From Paracoccaceae bacterium (GTDB taxonomy: Bacteria; Pseudomonadota; Alphaproteobacteria; Rhodobacterales; Rhodobacteraceae), in NCBI GenBank assembly GCA_024642725.1, contig JAHEAO010000022.1, forward strand, positions 1 to 47,677: 47,677 bases of DNA, given 5' to 3'. A program made the position numbers and the translations under genes. Shown here piece after piece: positions 17,789-27,620 of the stretch. The notes under the pieces are model-generated. The model was not told the DNA's origin, searched no databases, and saw only the letters and a list, made by a program, of their open reading frames with translations. How positions within the stretch are numbered: position 1 is the stretch's first letter; each line of letters begins with the position of its first letter.

Positions 17789-18388
17789 ATGAGCGGTCGT
17801 ATCATTCTAGCCTCAGGATCCGAGATCCGCGCAACTTTGCTACGCAACGCCGGGGTAGCCGTAGAGGTTCTGGTGCCGCGCCTTGATGAGGATGCGATAC
17901 GCGCTGCGATGTTGGCCGACGGGGCATCGCCCCGAGACCTGGCCGACGCGCTTGCCGAGAACAAGGCGCGCAAGATCGGGCTGAAGCATCCCGACGCCCT
18001 CGTGATCGGCTGCGACCAGATCCTCGATTTTGGCGGCAACTGCCTGTCGAAACCCGCCGATCAACAGGATGCGCGCGCCCAGCTTCGCGCAATGTCCGGG
18101 CAGCGTCACAGCCTGTTGTCCGCAGTGGTTATCTGGCACGAAGGTGCATCGGTCTGGCGGCACATCGGGCAAGCCCGGCTGCAGATGCGTGAGATTTCAG
18201 AGCCCTATATCGACGATTACGTCGAACGGAACTGGGACAGCATCAGGCATGCGGTTGGATGCTACAAGCTCGAAGAAGAGGGCGTGCGGCTGTTTTCACG
18301 CATCGACGGCGACTATTTCACCGTTCTGGGCTTGCCGCTGGTCGACCTGCTTGGCTATCTGACGGTCAGAGGAGTGCTTCCAGGATGA
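17789..18388 (+). CDS. maf: Maf-family nucleoside triphosphate pyrophosphatase
   Basis: Maf proteins hydrolyse modified or canonical nucleoside triphosphates and were first linked to septum formation. The 199-residue protein carries the family motifs IILASGSEIRATLL at the N-terminus, ALAENKARK, and VIGCDQILDF. It is the first gene right of the proposed origin. The last DnaA-box-like 9-mer ends on the A of its ATG, so transcription and origin function overlap physically. Its stop overlaps the aroE start (ATGA). Substrate class cannot be assigned with certainty. Confidence 0.9.
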   Translation: MSGRIILASGSEIRATLLRNAGVAVEVLVPRLDEDAIRAAMLADGASPRDLADALAENKARKIGLKHPDALVIGCDQILDFGGNCLSKPADQQDARAQLRAMSGQRHSLLSAVVIWHEGASVWRHIGQARLQMREISEPYIDDYVERNWDSIRHAVGCYKLEEEGVRLFSRIDGDYFTVLGLPLVDLLGYLTVRGVLPG

Positions 18389-19221
18389 GTGACCGCAAAA
18401 TTCCGCTGGCCGCCGTGATCGGATCGCCGATCGCCCACAGCCGATCCCCCGCCCTGCATGGATATTGGCTGCGACGGTACGGGTTGGCGGGCTATTATGT
18501 CCCGATGGATGTCAGCCAGGACGATCTGGCAGACGTGATCCGGGCGATGCCGAAGATGGGTTTTGTCGGGGCCAATGTCACAATACCTCATAAAGAGAAG
18601 GTGCTGGCGCTGGCTGATCTCGTGACGGATCGCGCCGCGCTGATCGGGGCTGCCAATACCCTTATCTTCCGCAAGGACGGCAAGATCCATGCCGACAATA
18701 CCGACGGATACGGGTTCACCGAGAATTTGCGGACCGGCGCCGAGAATTGGGCACCGAAGGCCGGACCTGCCGCGGTATTTGGTGCGGGCGGCGCTGCGCG
18801 CGCTGTTCTGGCTTCGCTTCTTGATATTGGCGTCACTGAAGTTCGCCTGTCGAACCGGACACGCGCCCGCGCCGATGCCCTGCAGCAGGAATTCGGCGCA
18901 AGGATCAAGGTTTTCGACTGGGTGCAGGCCGGGAACATGCTGGAAGGGGCAATGACCGTCGTCAACGCCAGCTCTTTGGGGATGGTCGGGAAGCCGGAAT
19001 TCCGGGTGCCGCTAGATGCGCTGTCACCCAAAGCGGTTGTCACCGATCTTGTCTATACCCCTCTGGAAACGGCATTCCTTGCACATGCAAAGGAAGCGGG
19101 CTGTTCGGTGGTCGATGGCTTGGGGATGCTGATATATCAGGCTGCACCTGCCTTTGAACGGTGGTTTGGAGTCAGGCCGGAAGTGGATGACGAAGTGCGC
19201 CGCGTCGTGTTGGCGGCATGA
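18385..19221 (+). CDS. aroE: Shikimate dehydrogenase
   Basis: AroE reduces 3-dehydroshikimate to shikimate with NADPH in aromatic amino acid synthesis. The substrate site is IGSPIAHSRSPALHGYW at the N-terminus, with the catalytic Lys in GANVTIPHKEKV. The NADPH-binding glycine loop is FGAGGAARAVLASL, followed by LSNRTRARA. 278 residues. The frame extends upstream within maf, but the ATG at 18385, in the ATGA overlap with the maf stop and with GGAG upstream, is clearly the start. The end overlaps coaE by four bases. Confidence 0.96.
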   Translation: MSDRKIPLAAVIGSPIAHSRSPALHGYWLRRYGLAGYYVPMDVSQDDLADVIRAMPKMGFVGANVTIPHKEKVLALADLVTDRAALIGAANTLIFRKDGKIHADNTDGYGFTENLRTGAENWAPKAGPAAVFGAGGAARAVLASLLDIGVTEVRLSNRTRARADALQQEFGARIKVFDWVQAGNMLEGAMTVVNASSLGMVGKPEFRVPLDALSPKAVVTDLVYTPLETAFLAHAKEAGCSVVDGLGMLIYQAAPAFERWFGVRPEVDDEVRRVVLAA

Positions 19222-19817
19222 CGCGCAAGGGGCCGTTGGTGATCGGCCTGACCGGGTCAATCGGCATGGGCAAATCCACCACGGCAGCGATGTTCGCTGA
19301 GGAAGGAATACCGGTCTGGGATGCGGACAAAGCCGTCCACAAACTCTATTCAAAGGCCGGGGCCGCAGTTACGGGGATCGCCGCGATACGGCCCGAAGCC
19401 ATCGTGGACGGCGCAGTCGATCGCGATGCACTCAAGTCCTGGATTTCGCAAGACCCCGAGGCCTTGCGCCGGATCGAGAAGGTCGTTCACCCGCTGGTCG
19501 CCGCCGACCGCGCGGCATTCCTGCAAGATGTCGACAGCGACATCGCGGTGGTCGATGTCCCGCTGCTGTTCGAGACCGGCGGCGACAAGGCCGTCGATCT
19601 GACGGTCGTGGTCTCGGTACCCGAGGCGGATCAAAGGGCAAGGGTGATGGCGCGGCCGGGAATGACGGAAAGCCAGTTTCAGTCGATCCTGTCAAAGCAG
19701 ATGCCAGATGACCAGAAACGCGCATTGGCCGACGTCGTGATTCCGACGACCTCGGTTGAAGAAGCCCGCGCCGCCGTGCAACAGTTGATCCGAACACTCA
19801 GGAAGGCATCCGGCTGA
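19218..19817 (+). CDS. coaE: Dephospho-CoA kinase
   Basis: CoaE phosphorylates dephospho-CoA on the ribose 3'-OH, the last step of coenzyme A synthesis. The P-loop is [18 protein letters not shown], followed by [12 protein letters not shown] and [11 protein letters not shown], all diagnostic. 199 residues. Its ATG overlaps the aroE stop and its TGA shares one base with the dnaQ ATG, so the four genes maf-aroE-coaE-dnaQ are a tightly coupled operon. Confidence 0.96.
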   Translation: MTRKGPLVIGLTGSIGMGKSTTAAMFAEEGIPVWDADKAVHKLYSKAGAAVTGIAAIRPEAIVDGAVDRDALKSWISQDPEALRRIEKVVHPLVAADRAAFLQDVDSDIAVVDVPLLFETGGDKAVDLTVVVSVPEADQRARVMARPGMTESQFQSILSKQMPDDQKRALADVVIPTTSVEEARAAVQQLIRTLRKASG

Positions 19818-20506
19818 TGCGCGAAATCGTCCTTGATACCGAGACAACGGGTTTTGATCCCGAAACCGGCGACCGGATCGTCGAAATCGGTGCGGTTGAA
19901 CTTTACAATCACCTGCCGACGGGCCGGACTTACCACCAGTATATCAACCCTGAACGCGCCATGCCGAACGAGGCCTTCGAGGTCCACGGCCTGGGCGATG
20001 AGTTTCTGCGGGACAAACCGGTTTTTGCCAGTATCGGCCAGGCATTTCTGGAATTCATATCCGACGCCAAACTGGTCATCCACAACGCCGCGTTCGATAT
20101 GAAATTCCTGAATGCCGAACTGAAGTGGATGAACCTGCCGCCGCTTCCTTGGGAACGTGCGGTCGATACGCTTGCCATTGCCAGATCCAAATTCCCCGGA
20201 TCTCCGGCATCTCTGGACGCTCTTTGCCGGCGGTTCGGGATCGACAATTCGGCACGGACCCTGCACGGCGCGCTGCTTGACAGCGAAATTCTTGCGGAGG
20301 TCTATCTGGAACTGATCGGCGGCCGCCAGCCTGACCTTGTGTTGTCGCAAAACAGGCATGGCGGGTCCGGCGGGCAAGGCGGCGACTGGCGCGCGCGCCC
20401 CCGCGACAAGACCTTGCCGTCACGGATCACCAAAGAAGAGGCCGCCGCCCATGCCGCCTTTGTAGACGGTTTGGGCGACGGCGCATTATGGAAGAAATTC
20501 GGCTAG
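19817..20506 (+). CDS. dnaQ: DNA polymerase III epsilon subunit (3'-5' proofreading exonuclease)
   Basis: DnaQ removes misincorporated bases within the Pol III core. The exonuclease motifs are visible: Exo [22 protein letters not shown], Exo [18 protein letters not shown], and Exo III as [18 protein letters not shown], with HxxxxD. 229 residues with a C-terminal tail (about 177-229) that would bind the alpha subunit. It lies within 3 kb of the proposed origin. The 3' end overlaps secB on the other strand by four bases. Confidence 0.96.
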   Translation: MREIVLDTETTGFDPETGDRIVEIGAVELYNHLPTGRTYHQYINPERAMPNEAFEVHGLGDEFLRDKPVFASIGQAFLEFISDAKLVIHNAAFDMKFLNAELKWMNLPPLPWERAVDTLAIARSKFPGSPASLDALCRRFGIDNSARTLHGALLDSEILAEVYLELIGGRQPDLVLSQNRHGGSGGQGGDWRARPRDKTLPSRITKEEAAAHAAFVDGLGDGALWKKFG

Positions 20507-21003
20507 ATGGTCTTCGCCGCGGCTTTCTGGGATTCAGCCTGACGCGCCAGATTCTGCCGGTAAAGACTGACCCAGTCGATACTGTCGAGGTTGAGCGGCG
20601 GGAAGCCACCGTCGCGGATCACGTTATGCACGATCTGACGCGCAAACGGGAACAATAGGCGCGGACATTCGATCATCAGGAACGGATGCAGCTGTTCATC
20701 CGGAACGTTTTCGATGTGAAAGATTCCACCGTAGTCCAGTTCCATCAGGAACATGGTGTTGTCCGTTCCCTTGTTCTTCGCAGTCACCTTGTATTTCGAG
20801 ATGACTTCATACTGGTGATCCGCCGGGCGCTTCTTGGCGTCAAGGCTTACAGCGACGTTTACATCTGGAACCGCGTCGCCACTGATGCCCTTCTGGGCCA
20901 CGATGTTTTCAAACGACAAGTCACGTATGAACTGGCCAAGGATTTGCATCTTGACCTGAGGCGCTTCCGCGGCGGCCCCGTTTCCTTCGGCTTTTTCAGC
21001 CAT
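20503..21003 (-). CDS. secB: Protein-export chaperone SecB
   Basis: SecB holds preproteins unfolded and passes them to SecA. 166 residues from the ATG at 21003: MAEKAEGNG, then [49 protein letters not shown] and [13 protein letters not shown], all SecB hallmarks, and an Ala/Lys-rich tail. A TTG at 21012 is rejected because the GGAG ribosome site is spaced correctly (ten bases) only for the ATG. Reads towards the origin, unlike its neighbours dnaQ and the Tim44-like gene. Confidence 0.96.
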   Translation of the reverse strand: MAEKAEGNGAAAEAPQVKMQILGQFIRDLSFENIVAQKGISGDAVPDVNVAVSLDAKKRPADHQYEVISKYKVTAKNKGTDNTMFLMELDYGGIFHIENVPDEQLHPFLMIECPRLLFPFARQIVHNVIRDGGFPPLNLDSIDWVSLYRQNLARQAESQKAAAKTI

Positions 21004-21061
21004 ATCTACCAATCTCCTGCCAGAATTCGTCGCGCTTTGGTATCAGGTTGGTCACTGGGCC

Positions 21062-21541
21062 TCAATGCCTTGTCCAGCCGGAATCGCCACGCTTCTGCTC
21101 GGTTTCGGGGTCGACTTCGCGATATTCGACATCCGTTATCGTTGCAGAGTCCGGTCCCGCCCTGCGCGCCGTTCCCTGAACCGTGAAACTCTGCAGCTGA
21201 ATGCGATTGCGAATGTAGGCATAGATGGCCGACCGGACCGGCGGGACCAGCAACAACAGCCCGGTTGCATCGGTAAAGAAGCCGGGCGTCAACAGCAATG
21301 CTCCGGCAAAAAGGATCATCGCCCCGTGTGCGAGGGGTTCGGTCGGGTCACGCAGGTCGTTCAGCGACATCCGAAGATCATTCAATGCCCTGAGCCCCTG
21401 CTGCCGCATCAGCCAAGTACCAAGGATCGCGGTCAGAACCACGATCGCGAGCGTCGGCCATAGCCCGATCAGTCCGCCGACCTGAATAAACAGAGCAATC
21501 TCGATGATCGGGATTGCGACGAAGACAGCGAATAACCACAT
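21062..21541 (-). CDS. fxsA: FxsA family membrane protein
   Basis: A small inner-membrane protein, 159 residues. FxsA in E. coli alters exclusion of phage T7 by the F plasmid; its native role is unknown. The N-terminal half matches the family: WLFAVFVAIPIIEIALFIQVG, then LGTWLMRQQGLRAL and GAMILFAGALLLTPGFFTDA, with three to four hydrophobic helices, and a polar C-terminal tail. The reading frame runs far upstream without identity. The ATG at 21541 with GAGG five bases upstream is the true start. Divergent from the Tim44-like gene. Confidence 0.92.
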   Translation of the reverse strand: MWLFAVFVAIPIIEIALFIQVGGLIGLWPTLAIVVLTAILGTWLMRQQGLRALNDLRMSLNDLRDPTEPLAHGAMILFAGALLLTPGFFTDATGLLLLVPPVRSAIYAYIRNRIQLQSFTVQGTARRAGPDSATITDVEYREVDPETEQKRGDSGWTRH

Positions 21542-21649
21542 ATGGACCTCATGCCAATGTTGCGGGCCGCGGTGGACTTGACCCGGACGCTGCCTTACAT
21601 AAGTGCGGAAATGGCCCGACGCCACCTGATTGCCATCTGAGAGGTAAAG

Positions 21650-22306
21650 ATGAGTTCTGCTGTGATCCAGCTTCTGGTGCTTGCGGGCATCGCCGTGTTC
21701 CTGATTATGCGCCTGAAAAACGTGCTGGGAACGCGGGAAGGTTTTGAAAAGCCGCCTGCGAAGATTTCGTCGACAGCGCGCAAGCGCAGCGACTTTGAGG
21801 TGATTGAAGGCGGTCCTGACCGCGATATCACCGACCATGTCGCCGAAGGCAGCGGTGCCGCGAAAGCACTGGCTGCGATGAAGTCGGCAGAACCATCCTT
21901 TATGGTTGGCGATTTCCTTTCCGGTGCGCGCGGTGCCTATGAAATGATCCTCATGGCTTTCGAAAAGGGGGACATGCAGCAAATCCGGCCGTTCCTTGGC
22001 GATGAGGTCTTCGAGTCATTTTCTGACGTTGTCAAATCCCGGGAAGAGCAGGGGCTGACGATTGACGCTCATTTCGTCGGAGTGCGCGAACTGACCCTGA
22101 CCGATGCCGAGTTCGACGAGAAATCCCGCGTAGGCGAGATCACCGTCCGCTTCGTCGGGGAACTGACTTCGGTCGTGCGCGACAAGGATGGTCAGGTCGT
22201 CGAAGGCAATCCGAACGAGATCAAGCGCCAAAGAGACGTGTGGACCTTTGCCAGGCCAATGGGCACGGATGACCCGAACTGGCAACTGGTCGCCACAGGG
22301 GGATGA
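21650..22306 (+). CDS. Tim44-like domain protein (TimA-type)
   Basis: 218 residues with one N-terminal transmembrane helix (SAVIQLLVLAGIAVFLIMRL) and a Tim44-like C-terminal domain (FLSGARGAYEMILMAFEKGD... DEVFESFSDVV ... FVGELTSVVRD ... DVWTFAR). In mitochondria Tim44 links the import channel to Hsp70. The bacterial homologue is a membrane-anchored protein of uncertain function that may act in protein assembly. Its neighbours secB and fxsA match the arrangement near other alphaproteobacterial origins. The stop overlaps the mltA start (ATGA). Confidence 0.9.
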   Translation: MSSAVIQLLVLAGIAVFLIMRLKNVLGTREGFEKPPAKISSTARKRSDFEVIEGGPDRDITDHVAEGSGAAKALAAMKSAEPSFMVGDFLSGARGAYEMILMAFEKGDMQQIRPFLGDEVFESFSDVVKSREEQGLTIDAHFVGVRELTLTDAEFDEKSRVGEITVRFVGELTSVVRDKDGQVVEGNPNEIKRQRDVWTFARPMGTDDPNWQLVATGG

Positions 22307-23340
22307 TCCGTGGTCTGCTGGCCCTGTCGGTCATGGCAGTATTGGCCATGACCGGGGCCCGTGCAGAATCGGACGTGCGCCACACCGTCCTGAGCTTTGC
22401 CGACCTGGCGGGCTGGGAAGACGACGATCACAGCGTGGCGCTTGAGGTTTTCAAGTCGACTTGCAGGGACATGCGGACGCCCGACTGGGCGGCGCTTTGC
22501 GCCCTTGCAAAAGACCAGCTCAACGCGCGTACGTTCTTTGAACTCTTCTTCCGCCCGGTGCTGATCGAAGACGGAACGCCCGCACTTTTCACCGGATATT
22601 TCGAACCTGAACTCAACGGGTCGAGATCCCAGACCGGACGCTTTCGCCATCCGCTCTATCGCTTGCCGCCGGAAGTGAAGGACGGCGCGTGGTTTTCGCG
22701 CGCCGACATCGAAGGGCAAGGCCTTCTGGCGGGGCGGGGGCTGGAAATCGCCTGGGTCGAGAATCCCGTCGACGTCTTCTTTCTGCAGGTTCAGGGATCC
22801 GGGCGCATACGGCTGACCGACGGGTCGGTCATCCGGGTCGGCTATGCCGGAGCGAATGGTCATGAATACCGGTCGATCGGGCAGGAACTTGTTCGGCGGG
22901 GCATATTCGAGGCGCATCAGGTATCGGCGCAGGTGATCCGAAAATGGGTAAACTCGAACCCGGTGGCCGGTCAGGACCTTCTGCGCCACAATCCGTCTTT
23001 CGTTTTCTTTCGTGAAGTCAGGAAAGTGCCGCCGCACCTTGGGCCGCTGGGCGCGATGAACCGGTCGGTGACCGAGATGCGGACCGTTGCGGTCGATCCG
23101 GCCTATGTGCCGCTGGGCGCACCGGTCTGGTTGGAAAAAGGCGGGCGGAATGTCTTGCGCCGTTTGATGATCGCACAGGACACCGGGTCTGCGATCAAAG
23201 GCGCCCAGCGCGCCGACATCTTCTTTGGCACCGGAGCCGAGGCAGGCCGCAGCGCAGGGCGGGTTCGCGACCCCGGCCGCATGGTGGTTCTTCTGCCAAT
23301 CGAGCAAGCCTATGCAAGGGCCGAGGGCCTTGATCAATGA
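22303..23340 (+). CDS. mltA: Membrane-bound lytic transglycosylase MltA family
   Basis: MltA cleaves the MurNAc-GlcNAc bond of peptidoglycan, leaving 1,6-anhydro ends. The 345-residue protein begins with a signal peptide (residues 1-21, ending ARA) but has no lipobox Cys, so it is probably soluble in the periplasm. Catalytic-domain motifs are LFTGYFEPELNGS, VDVFFLQVQGSGRI, VDPAYVPLGAPVWL and the C-terminal MIAQDTGSAIKGAQRADIFFG with the presumed catalytic Asp. Translationally coupled to both neighbours by ATGA overlaps. Products could feed the AmgK/MurU recycling route encoded 12 kb away. Confidence 0.93.
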   Translation: MIRGLLALSVMAVLAMTGARAESDVRHTVLSFADLAGWEDDDHSVALEVFKSTCRDMRTPDWAALCALAKDQLNARTFFELFFRPVLIEDGTPALFTGYFEPELNGSRSQTGRFRHPLYRLPPEVKDGAWFSRADIEGQGLLAGRGLEIAWVENPVDVFFLQVQGSGRIRLTDGSVIRVGYAGANGHEYRSIGQELVRRGIFEAHQVSAQVIRKWVNSNPVAGQDLLRHNPSFVFFREVRKVPPHLGPLGAMNRSVTEMRTVAVDPAYVPLGAPVWLEKGGRNVLRRLMIAQDTGSAIKGAQRADIFFGTGAEAGRSAGRVRDPGRMVVLLPIEQAYARAEGLDQ

Positions 23341-23927
23341 GCAGGCGAAAGCCCCGAGGATTGCGGCCCGAAGAACAAGAGCTTTGGAACCGGGTGCGAA
23401 AGAACACCTCTCCCCTGCATCCCGACAAGAAGACCATTCTGAGGGATGCGGTCGCGCAGTTGAAGCCGGTGCCGCAAACGGACCCGTTGCCCGAATTCCG
23501 CATCGGAGAGAGGTCGGCGAAAACCGCACCGGGCCACGATCTGAAACCGTCGCTCACTGACCATCTGGCCGGCGCGCGGCTGCAGATGGACCGCAAGCGG
23601 TTCGGGAAGATGCAGAAGGGCAAGTTAAGCCCAGAGCGCCGGATCGACCTGCACGGGATGACGGTGGCCCGGGCGCATCCGGCGCTGACCCGGTTCATAC
23701 TGGATGCCTATGCGGATGGATTGCGGCTGGTTCTGGTGATCACCGGCAAGGGTCGCGATAGCGACGATGCCGGACCGATCCCCGTCGTGCGCGGCGTCCT
23801 GAAACACCAGTTGCCGCACTGGCTGCATTCCGAACCGTTAAGGCCGCTGGTTCTGCAAGTGACCGAAGCGCATCTGAAGCACGGCGGATCAGGCGCTTTC
23901 TACATCTATCTTCGCAGGCCCCGGTAA
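23337..23927 (+). CDS. Smr domain-containing protein
   Basis: A 196-residue protein with an N-terminal basic, low-complexity region (about 1-95) and a C-terminal Smr (small MutS-related) domain: RIDLHGMTVARAH, LVLVITGKGR and GSGAFYIYLRR. Smr domains of MutS2 and related proteins have nicking or RNA-cleaving activity, usually needing the LDLHG and TGKG motifs, both present here. Target unknown. Third gene of the Tim44-like/mltA/smr operon. The 3' end overlaps the convergent MFS gene by 39 bp. Confidence 0.92.
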   Translation: MSRRKPRGLRPEEQELWNRVRKNTSPLHPDKKTILRDAVAQLKPVPQTDPLPEFRIGERSAKTAPGHDLKPSLTDHLAGARLQMDRKRFGKMQKGKLSPERRIDLHGMTVARAHPALTRFILDAYADGLRLVLVITGKGRDSDDAGPIPVVRGVLKHQLPHWLHSEPLRPLVLQVTEAHLKHGGSGAFYIYLRRPR

Positions 23928-25133
23928 GAGGTTTCTTGCCTTGCGAACCCCAATCGTTGCGAGCACAGCGGCGAAGACGAAATATGCGGCGATGCCAATC
24001 ATCTGATCGGGAAACTCGATGCCAAGGTCGATCAGCCAACCGCTGATGCCCGGGCCGATGGCAGAACCCAGAACCATGACCGCCGCCGCCATTGCCTTGA
24101 TGCTGCCGAGGTTTCTTGTCCCGAAATGCTCTGCCCAGAATGCGCCGGGCAGCGTTGCTCCGGCCCCGACACCGAGACCCAGAACCATCATCGCAAGACC
24201 TGCTGCAAACAGGGTTTCGGCCTGCGACAACATCAGGAACGAAACGACAAATGGCAGCAGGTAGAACGGCATCAGGCGGTTGGTGCCCAGCTTGTCGAGC
24301 GCCCAGCCCGACACGAAGGTCGAAGTCACGGACATGACCGTAAAAAGAGGAAAGAGCGCGACGAACTCGACATGGGTCCAACCTTTGATCTCGGCAAGAT
24401 GGACCTGTTGAAAGAACAGCGCCGTTCCCCAAGCCGCGGGGCCAAGCAGCGTTGGCACCATCAGCCAGAACAGCCAGTGCCGAACCAGGTCGCGCCGAAC
24501 CCAATGCCGCCCGTTCATGCCGACGGCATGGGTCGTTTCGGCGACTGATTGCGGCGTGCGTTCGGCGCGCAAGAGCCAGACGAGCAGGGGAACCGCCGAA
24601 AGACAGAGCCCGGCTGCGAGAACCCAGAGCGACCGCCATGGCATCAACGCCAGAAGCGCCACGAAGACGACCGGAAGAACCGCCTGACCCACAGCGAATC
24701 CCATGCTTACAACCGATAAAGCGCGGCCGCGGGTCGCGACGAACCATCGCGCGGTGCCGACAATCGCCAGATGGCTGATCATGCCCTGTCCGGTGATCCG
24801 CAGCGTGAATATCACGGCGATCAGCATCAGCGGCCCGGGAACCGCTGCCATGAAAAGACAGGCCATCGCCAAGAGGCACAACACCACAGCCCCCAGCTGG
24901 CGGACGCGGAACCGGTCGGTCAGCACGCCTGCCCAGACCATCGCGATCGCAGAGGCGGCCGTTCCAAGCGTATAAATCCCGCCCCATGCCCCGTGAGAAA
25001 GCGAGAATTCCGACTGGATGACGCCTGCAAAGATCGAAATGAAAAAGGTTTGTCCGAAACTCGAAGTCAGCGACAACAGGAACCCGGCTGCAAGCCAGGG
25101 CGCATTGTCTCGCAGAAACTTCAGATAACCCAT
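23889..25133 (-). CDS. Major facilitator superfamily (MFS) transporter
   Basis: 414 residues with about twelve hydrophobic helices. The MFS signature between helices 2 and 3 is present as AGVLTDRFRVRQLGA, with a repeat of the pattern in the second half, SGWALDKLGTNRL. The family moves small solutes by symport or antiport; no substrate can be deduced from sequence or from the neighbours (a Smr gene, and a DUF900 hydrolase 37 bp upstream in the same direction). The ATG at 25133 gives the expected cytosolic N-terminus before helix 1. Confidence 0.9.
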   Translation of the reverse strand: MGYLKFLRDNAPWLAAGFLLSLTSSFGQTFFISIFAGVIQSEFSLSHGAWGGIYTLGTAASAIAMVWAGVLTDRFRVRQLGAVVLCLLAMACLFMAAVPGPLMLIAVIFTLRITGQGMISHLAIVGTARWFVATRGRALSVVSMGFAVGQAVLPVVFVALLALMPWRSLWVLAAGLCLSAVPLLVWLLRAERTPQSVAETTHAVGMNGRHWVRRDLVRHWLFWLMVPTLLGPAAWGTALFFQQVHLAEIKGWTHVEFVALFPLFTVMSVTSTFVSGWALDKLGTNRLMPFYLLPFVVSFLMLSQAETLFAAGLAMMVLGLGVGAGATLPGAFWAEHFGTRNLGSIKAMAAAVMVLGSAIGPGISGWLIDLGIEFPDQMIGIAAYFVFAAVLATIGVRKARNLLPGPAKIDVESA

Positions 25134-25170
25134 GCCCCGGTGTCACCGAGTTCCGGGGCAAAGTGAAGAG

Positions 25171-26316
25171 CTATTCGGCGATGGCCGTGATCGGCGAAAG
25201 GATGATCCCGGTGGCATTCTGGATGGTGAGCGCGACGCCGGGCAACAACCCTATATGCGCGGTCGTATCGCCCGCAAAAGCCGCATCGACCGAGCCGAGG
25301 TTGGAAAGCAGGCTGATCAGCGCTGGCGAATCTCCGGGGGTGAAGTGCCCGATGCCGCTGGAGAAACTGGTGACATCAATGATCGTGACCTTGAAATCCT
25401 GCAGCGCCGAAAGATCCTCGATATTGCCAAGGCGATCCTGCTGACCGGTCAGCCATGCCGAAAGCTGGAGCGCGCGGTCGCGTCGGGATACGAAGATGAG
25501 AAAGGGGTCGGGAAGCGGTTCGATACGCGAAAGCTGGGAACGAAAGACTTCTTCATCGATATCGGGCGACACGAGAATGACGGCGCCGATGTCGCGATGC
25601 GCAGCACCCGGTCGCGCGATTTCCATCTGCCTCAAGGTCTCGACGATCAGTTGCGCGCCCATCGAATGCCCGACCAGCAGCACCCTTTGCGCTCCGGCGG
25701 CCCTGACCTGACGGATCAGATCCTCCAGCCCGTCGCGGGCAAAAAGCACGCTGTCCTTATCGTATTCGTAGCCCAGCGGAGAGGCCGCCGAGGGCCATGA
25801 ATAGTGAAGCGCGACACCGTCGAGGTGAAAATCGTCTGAAAGCTGGGAAATCCGCAGGATGCCTTCATCGAAGGTGTTGTTGAATCCGTGGACGTAGATC
25901 AAAGCCTCGCGATCGGCGACAGGGAGCATCAAAAACGAGCGCCGCAGATCGGCGCGGAAGGACTCGGCCGAAGGGTATCGGGCAGCGCTGGAAACCAGAA
26001 AGTCGGTATCGGGATCCGGATCGCGGGTGAATTTGTCGATTCCACCCGTCGAGCGATGTTGGGGAACGGAAATATCATATCGCAAATAGCTCGGAGTCTC
26101 GCTCCGCATATCCTGATACGTGCCGTCTTCACCCAGCCCACGCGTGGTACTGACAAAGACCGGGGACACTTTCTCGGGTTCGCCGGTTGACGGAAACCCA
26201 ATCAGGGCGGGTCTCGCCGCGCAACCAACGAGCAGCAGCAGAAAAAAGGTCAGGATGAATCCGCTTGGGACCCCTTGCCCCCATTTAACCTGGCTTTTCC
26301 GCCGCGGGCCGATCAC
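25171..26316 (-). CDS. DUF900 alpha/beta hydrolase, predicted lipoprotein
   Basis: 381 residues. Residues 1-32 form a lipoprotein signal: basic start, hydrophobic [10 protein letters not shown], then lipobox LVGC with lipidated Cys32. The rest is an alpha/beta-hydrolase of the DUF900 type, with [12 protein letters not shown] (oxyanion-side motif) and the nucleophile elbow VGHSMGAQL (Ser in GHSMG). A catalytic Asp and His are likely in [10 protein letters not shown] and GIGHFTPGD. Substrate unknown; possibly a membrane-anchored esterase or lipase. The GTG start overlaps the hslU stop (GTGA), so it is the third gene of the hslV-hslU operon. Confidence 0.85.
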   Translation of the reverse strand: MIGPRRKSQVKWGQGVPSGFILTFFLLLLVGCAARPALIGFPSTGEPEKVSPVFVSTTRGLGEDGTYQDMRSETPSYLRYDISVPQHRSTGGIDKFTRDPDPDTDFLVSSAARYPSAESFRADLRRSFLMLPVADREALIYVHGFNNTFDEGILRISQLSDDFHLDGVALHYSWPSAASPLGYEYDKDSVLFARDGLEDLIRQVRAAGAQRVLLVGHSMGAQLIVETLRQMEIARPGAAHRDIGAVILVSPDIDEEVFRSQLSRIEPLPDPFLIFVSRRDRALQLSAWLTGQQDRLGNIEDLSALQDFKVTIIDVTSFSSGIGHFTPGDSPALISLLSNLGSVDAAFAGDTTAHIGLLPGVALTIQNATGIILSPITAIAE

Positions 26317-27620
26317 AGCATGTACTTGTGCGTGTCCGTCGCGCTGACGAACTCGCCAAGGTTGGCATTGACGAAATCCGCAGTGACCGAGACCTTTTCG
26401 CCGCCGCGATCCGGGGCGGTAAACGAGATCTCTTCAAAGACGCGCTCCATCACCGTGTAAAGCCGCCGCGCGCCGATGTTTTCGACGGTATGGTTCACAT
26501 CGGCTGCGATATGGGCGAGTGCGGCGATCCCGTCTGCGGTAAACTCGACCGTAACGTCTTCCGTCCCCAGAAGGGCCGTGTACTGCAACGTCAGGGCGTT
26601 GTCGGTTTCGGTCAGGATACGAACGAAATCTTCTTCGGTGAGCGGCCGCAATTCGACCCGGATCGGCAAGCGACCCTGCAGTTCTGGCAACAGATCCGAA
26701 GGCTTCGCAATGTGAAACGCGCCACTGGCGATGAACAGCACATGATCGGTTTTCACCGGCCCGTGCTTTGTAGAAACGGTCGTGCCCTCGATCAGCGGCA
26801 GAAGGTCGCGCTGCACACCTTCGCGGCTGACATCAGCGCCTCGGGTATCGGACCGCGCGCAGACCTTGTCGATCTCGTCGAGAAAGACGATGCCGTTCTG
26901 CTCGACCGCTTCAATGGCGGCACGGGTCACCGTTTCGTCGTCCAGCAACTTGTCGGCCTCTTCGCCGATCAGCACGTCAAAGCTTTCGGCGACGGTCATC
27001 TTGCGGCGCACTGTTCGCCCCTGAAACGCTTTGCCGAAAAGATCACCCAGATTCATTGCGCCGCCCATCTGACCGGGCTGGCCGGGCATTTCGAACATCG
27101 ACATCGGGTTCGAATTGTCGGCGAGATCGAGCTCTATGACGGTATCGTCCAACTCGCCTCGCTTCAGCTTGCCGCGAAACATTTCCAACGTTTGCTCGCG
27201 GGCGTTTTCCCCGGCGATGGCAGCCAGCACGCGGTGTTCGGCGGCCTGACGCGCGTTCGCCTTGACGTCTTCGCGCATGTGCTCGCGGGTCATGGTGATC
27301 GCGCTTTCAACCAGATCGCGGATGATTTGTTCCACATCTCTGCCGACATAGCCGACTTCGGTGAATTTCGTTGCTTCGACCTTCAGGAACGGCGCGCGCG
27401 CCAGCTTTGCCAGACGACGGCTGATCTCGGTCTTGCCAACGCCTGTCGGCCCGATCATCAGGATATTCTTTGGATAAACCTCTTCGCGCAAATCGTCAGG
27501 CAGCTGCTTTCGCCGCCAACGGTTGCGCAGGGCAACGGCAACGGCGCGCTTGGCGTCCTTCTGGCCGATGATGTACCGGTCGAGTTCCGATACGATTTCG
27601 CGGGGCGTAAGGTCTGTCAT
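26313..27620 (-). CDS. hslU: HslU, ATPase subunit of the HslVU protease
   Basis: HslU (ClpY) unfolds substrates and threads them into the HslV chamber. The 435-residue AAA+ protein has Walker [18 protein letters not shown], the pore-loop region [16 protein letters not shown] (GYVG), the intermediate domain (about 110-230), Walker [13 protein letters not shown], and sensor motifs in the C-terminal half. The C-terminus, which docks into HslV, ends THKYML, different from the RFIL end I recall in E. coli. ATGA overlap with hslV upstream and GTGA overlap with the DUF900 gene downstream. Confidence 0.97.
   Translation of the reverse strand: MTDLTPREIVSELDRYIIGQKDAKRAVAVALRNRWRRKQLPDDLREEVYPKNILMIGPTGVGKTEISRRLAKLARAPFLKVEATKFTEVGYVGRDVEQIIRDLVESAITMTREHMREDVKANARQAAEHRVLAAIAGENAREQTLEMFRGKLKRGELDDTVIELDLADNSNPMSMFEMPGQPGQMGGAMNLGDLFGKAFQGRTVRRKMTVAESFDVLIGEEADKLLDDETVTRAAIEAVEQNGIVFLDEIDKVCARSDTRGADVSREGVQRDLLPLIEGTTVSTKHGPVKTDHVLFIASGAFHIAKPSDLLPELQGRLPIRVELRPLTEEDFVRILTETDNALTLQYTALLGTEDVTVEFTADGIAALAHIAADVNHTVENIGARRLYTVMERVFEEISFTAPDRGGEKVSVTADFVNANLGEFVSATDTHKYML

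Noticed and set aside
17604-17792. Short frame in the intergenic region before maf
   Set aside because: No ribosome site, odd composition, and it covers DnaA-box-like sequences of the proposed origin.
22192-23529. A 445-codon minus-strand frame
   Set aside because: Antisense to the mltA coding region, with no recognisable domain.
23740-25161. A 473-codon minus-strand frame longer than the MFS gene
   Set aside because: It is an alternate frame over the MFS gene. The MFS frame has twelve helices and signature motifs; this one is Arg/Gly-rich noise.
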